Source: Myxococcales bacterium
GTDB taxonomy: Bacteria > Myxococcota_A > Bradymonadia > Bradymonadales > Bradymonadaceae
NCBI GenBank assembly: GCA_007120915.1
Contig: SKMT01000554.1
Coordinates: forward strand, 1-6,381
Direction of reading: 5' to 3'
DNA: 6,381 nucleotides
The notes under the pieces are model-generated. The model was not told where the DNA came from. It was given only the letters and a program-made list of their open reading frames with translations, and ran no database searches. Each line of letters begins with the position of its first letter. Position 1 is the stretch's first letter. Position numbers and translations under genes: made by a program. This document shows, piece after piece, positions 1 to 3,800 of the stretch.

Positions 1-210
1 GAGCCGCTGGAAACTGAGCTTCAGTGGCAGGATCTGCTCGAAAATTTGAGGCGAACACTGTGGGAGCCCGTCACCGACCGGGAGTACGTGCAGCCCGAGA
101 TCGAGGTTCGGCAGATCGAGGGAGAGGTGCTCGGCAGGACGGTGGAGGAACGGGAGTTGGAGGACTTTGTCGTCGATTCGGTGTTTCCGCCGCCGGCGAT
201 GGATTTGTGA
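1..210 (+). CDS. C-terminal end of an unrecognised acidic protein (5' truncated by window)
   Basis: Frame 1 is open from the first base to a TGA at 208-210, giving the last 69 residues of a protein whose start lies outside the window. The visible part is rich in Glu and Asp with interspersed Arg (for example EVRQIEGEVLGRTVEERELEDF) and ends in a short proline-containing tail, VFPPPAMDL. There is no signal peptide, membrane segment or motif I recognise, so no function is assigned. Steady use of GC-ending Glu, Leu and Val codons and the sharp drop in GC after the stop support this frame over the overlapping frames. It points the same way as the synthase, but about 600 bases separate them, so co-transcription is doubtful. 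No clear terminator hairpin follows the stop. Confidence 0.6.
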   Translation, partial: EPLETELQWQDLLENLRRTLWEPVTDREYVQPEIEVRQIEGEVLGRTVEERELEDFVVDSVFPPPAMDL

Positions 211-271
211 ACCAGAAGATATCCATCGGCGATCTCCCCCCTCCAACTCCTCGGAAAACCACTGAACACCA

Positions 272-676
272 ATTCAATCTACCCCCTGCAACAAATGTAT
301 GCTTTTGTGACTGAAACTTCATTCAACGGATGACTGGCGATTCATGTTTTCGGGGGCTCACAGACCTCCTCTGCCGGTTCGTCCAGTAATTGTAAGGGGA
401 TGCGGTATTGCACTTTTCAGTGAAGGGCAATTCAACATCTGCACGCGTAGGCGTGAATGAGTGTTCACACCACAGGGGAAAGAAATGAGTCGCAGGCGTC
501 GAAAATAGCCTGCTGTACGTGGTTGGTCTGTATCGTAACTGGCTGGAAACGCTGTGGTTTTTGCTTTCGCTCCCCGCTGAAACTCCGGTGATTGCACATT
601 CAGTGGTGAATTTGCATTCAAGATGTGACCGTTTGCTGACTGACGAATCATTCAAGTGTTATTGAACAACAATTCA
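272..676 (+). repeat. Cluster of dispersed ATTCA pentamers
   Basis: ATTCA occurs on the + strand at 272, 321, 340, 430, 598, 616, 650 and 672, and its complement TGAAT at 454 and 607. Several copies extend to ATTCAA. That is ten copies in about 400 bases, where random sequence would give roughly one. By eye only a handful lie in the following 5.5 kb of coding sequence. The spacing is irregular (49, 19, 90, 168, 18, 34 and 22 bases), so this is not a tandem repeat. It could be a set of regulator-binding boxes or a compositional quirk of this intergenic region. Confidence 0.4.
598..620. promoter_or_regulatory. Three alternating ATTCA/TGAAT boxes with 4-base spacers (possible operator)
   Basis: ATTCA (598-602), GTGG, TGAAT (607-611), TTGC, ATTCA (616-620) form two overlapping perfect inverted repeats with identical 4-base spacers and 9-base periodicity. 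A related dyad, GAATCATTC, lies at 645-653, and another ATTCA at 672-676. The array sits about 190 bases upstream of the synthase start. Overlapping half-sites of this form are typical of dimeric repressor or activator operators. No regulator can be named from the sequence. Confidence 0.35.
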
Positions 677-708
677 CCTAACAGCATGAAAAATATTGAG
701 ATGTTTGC

Positions 709-737
709 TTGTCATTAGGTCATGGTTTGTCTAATTA
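709..737 (+). promoter_or_regulatory. Weak sigma70-like promoter candidate
   Basis: TTGTCA (709-714) matches five of six bases of the -35 consensus and is followed after 17 bases by the AT-rich TAATTA (732-737), a poor -10 match. If used, transcription would begin near 745, about 65 bases before the synthase start, and would exclude the upstream in-frame ATG at 722. TTGAAC at 662-667 is an alternative -35 without a well-spaced -10. Confidence 0.2.
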
Positions 738-799
738 AACCGCACTCAAGAATTGCTGGCGGAACAGCTACCCGGCGCCGCCCGAAGATCAGAATTTCC

Positions 800-804
800 G
801 AGGA
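800..804 (+). promoter_or_regulatory. Ribosome-binding site of the synthase gene
   Basis: GAGGA lies 4 bases before the ATG at 809 and 10 bases before the in-frame ATG at 815. It is the only good purine-rich site near the candidate starts. The ATG at 722 has only AGGT almost touching it. This site therefore favours a start at 809 or 815. Confidence 0.45.
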
Positions 805-808
805 ACCG

Positions 809-3800
809 ATGCCCATGAATTCACGACAACAGCAACAGCTTGTGTATCTGCCAGCGAACGAACGCTTCGAAGAGGCGGCGGCTGCTGTGCGGGATGCCGG
901 CGCGACGGTGGTCTGGCTGTACGATGGCTCCACGCCGAGTCGACGGTGGGACGCCGGGCGCGACGATCTGGTCCGCGTCGGCGTGAATGACGACCTGTCA
1001 CAGCAGGGCCGGTTTGGCGGTGTTGTGCTTCAGGCCGATCACGCGCTGGATGAGAAAGTTCTGCAACAGCGAATCGAGACGCTGTCAGCATCTGGCACCA
1101 CGGTGATCGTGGAGGTGACAGACGTCCAGATGGGCCGGCTTGCCGAGGACTGGAACGCCGATGCGTTGATCGGTTGTGGTTTTGAAGCCGGAGGGTTTAT
1201 CGGCGAGGAGTCGGCGCTGGTGTTGCTTAGGCGGCTGTACCGAGAGACCTCGCTTCCCATCCTGGTGCGCGGCGCCATCGGACCGGACTCGGCGGCGGCG
1301 GTCGTCGCGGCGGGAGCATCGGGCTATGTGCTCGAAGAACAGATGTGGCTTCTCGACGAATACCCGGTGGACGGGAAGGTGGGCCGGCGGCTGTCGAGCT
1401 TCAATCCGACGGATACGCAGTGTCTGGGCGTGACCCTGGGCTTTCGCTACCGGGTGTTCTCGATGATCGCCACCCGTACCCCCGATGAGCTGGCCGACCG
1501 CGAGGTGGAGCTTTTCGACGCTGGTAAAACCGGCGATGCGCTGTACACCGAAATTCAGGACGCACGCGGCGAAAAGAGCTGGGACTTCGACCTTCGCGCC
1601 GATCTGTGGCCCCTTGGCCAGGGTGCGGCGCTGGCGTCGATGTTTCAGAACCGCTACGGCGCCACCGCAACGGCACTTCAGCAGATTCGAGGCCACGTCG
1701 ACGAGGTGCTCGCCGGGCTCGAAGAGGACTTCCCGCTCGAAAAGGGCAAAGGGATCGCCGAAGTCAACGGCACCAAATATCCGATCCACCAGGGGCCGAT
1801 GGCCCAGGTGGCAGATGTCCCCGAATTCGCCAAAGCGGTCTCCGATGCCGGAGCACTTCCCTGGCTGGCGCTGGCGAACATGCCGACCCACATCGCCGAA
1901 GAGATCGTCGATGAGACCGCCGAGGTTCTCGGCGAGAGGCCCTACGGCGCGGGGATCATCGGGCTGGACGCGAACCGCTATCGCGACGGGCACATGGAGA
2001 TGATGAAAGAGAAGCGCAAAGAAGCGCCGCTTCTGGGACTCGTCGCCGCCGGCACCGCCGAGCAGGCGATGCAGTTCGAATCCTCGAACATTCGCACCTA
2101 CCTGCACACGCCCACCCCCGGGGTGCTGCGCGCGGCGCTTCGGTCGGGGCACACCAAGTTCTTGCTCGAAGGCGCCGAGGCCGGCGGTCATGTCGGATCG
2201 CTGGGCGGGCTGGCGCTGTGGCAGTACGGCGTGCTCGAGGTCGAAGAGGCCATCGAAGAGGGAACCAACCCCGACGACCTGGCGGTGGTGCCCGCCGGTG
2301 GAATCTCCGATGCCGCGTCGGCAGCGGCGACGGCGGCGCTGTTTTTCGGGCTTCATCGCCGCGGTGTAAACTTCGGCATCCAGATGGGCACCGCCTATCT
2401 GATGGCGCGAGAGTCGGTGGAAACCGGTGCGGTCAGCCCCACCTACCAGGAGGTCGCCGAAGCGTCGGATGGCACGGTGATCATGGGTGAGACGGTCAAC
2501 GCCCGCACCCGCGTGCTGGCCAATCAGGCCTCCGACGAAGTGCTGCAGCGCGAAAAGGATCGGCTCACCGACGGCGTCGATCTCAGCGAGCGCAAGCATC
2601 TGTTCGAACAGGACAACCTCGGTGGGTTGCGCGCCGCCGCCAAAGGCGAGCGCATCGCCGACATCGACCCCGACAAAGGGGCGACCTTCGAGAAGATCAC
2701 CCGCGACGAACAGCTCGAACAGGGGCTGTTTCACTGCGGGCAGGGCGTCGCTTTGTGTGAGCGGGGCTTTTCGATGGAACAACTTCACATCGAGGTGACT
2801 GACCGGGCCTATCGCTGGATCAGCGATGACGCCTGGCGCACCTCGTTCCGACCTCAATCCGAACGTCGAACCGACACCATGGAGGCGACGGTGACGACCA
2901 GCAGCGATTCCCCCACGAACACCGAGATCATCGACGGCGACGAGGCGATTGCCATCATCGGCATTGGCGCGAAGATGCCGGATGCGTTGGACCGCGAGAC
3001 CTTTTGGAACAACATCGTGCGCGGCAAATCGGCGATTGCGCCGGTGCCGGCAGACCGCTGGGACCCGTCGCTGTACTTCGATCCGGACCCGAAAGCCCCG
3101 GACAAGACCTACAGCAAGATCGGCGGTTGGGTGCAGGGATTCGAATTCGACCGCCGGTCGTTTCGACTCCCCCCGAAGGTGGTGGAGAGCATCGATCCGA
3201 CCCAGCTTTTGTGCCTGGAGGCGACAAAAGAAGCGCTTGAAGATGCCGGGCTTCTGGAAGCGGAGTTCGACCGAGATCGCTGCGCGGTGATCATGGGCAA
3301 TGCACTGGGCGGGGACCTTCGTGACACCACCAATCAGCGGATTCTGTATCCGGAGGTCGACCGCGTGCTTCGCCAGTCTCTGATGGAGCTGGGCGCCGGC
3401 AAACTGTCTGCTGCCGAGCGTGAGGAGCTGTTGGAGACGGTCGAACAGCGGTTCAAGAGCGAGATCGTGGGCATCAACGAAGACTCGATGCCCGGTGAGC
3501 TGGCGAACATCGTCGCCGGCCGCGTCGCCCAGACCTTCGACTTGCGGGGGCCGAACTTCATCACCGATGCCGCCTGTGCGTCGAGCCTGGCGGCGATCGA
3601 AGCGGCGGTGCGCGGGATTCGCGCCGGCCAGTTCGACATGGCCGTCACCGGCGGGGCCGACCGGTCGATGGGCCCGCCCAGCTACGTGAAATTCTCCAAA
3701 ATCGGCGCCTTGTCGCCCGACGGCTCACGGCCCTTCGACGCTGACGCCAACGGCTTCGTGATGGGCGAAGGCGCCGGGGTTATTGTGCTCAAGAGGCTCA

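Larger units (their letters stand above)
211..808. other. Long AT-richer intergenic region without a convincing gene
   Basis: Base composition is clearly more AT-rich than in the flanking genes. All frames are broken by stops at short intervals, or give short ORFs of low-complexity Ser/Thr/Arg composition without a ribosome-binding site. No tRNA, rRNA or recognisable riboswitch was seen. The main structure is a strong local excess of ATTCA pentamers between 272 and 676, a short dyad at 453-468 (GTGAA / TTCAC around a 6-base loop), and the three-box array at 598-620. The synthase promoter is expected in the last 100-150 bases. Confidence 0.6.

Noticed and set aside
453..468. GTGAA/TTCAC dyad as a stand-alone operator
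   Set aside because: A five-base stem around a six-base loop is too short to claim on its own; it is noted only as part of the ATTCA/TGAAT enrichment.
545..563. Terminator-like hairpin GAAAC/GTTTT followed by T residues
   Set aside because: The stem is only about five pairs including a wobble, and it lies more than 300 bases after the upstream stop codon.
323..655. Antisense open frame of 110 codons in the intergenic region
   Set aside because: No ribosome-binding site, non-protein-like Ser/Thr/Arg composition, and no recognisable motif.
1085..2857. Long antisense open frame (590 codons) opposite the NMO region
   Set aside because: It is a by-product of the high-GC codon pattern of the + strand gene. 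The translation is Arg/His/Gly-rich with no domain, and the + strand shows clear NMO motifs throughout.
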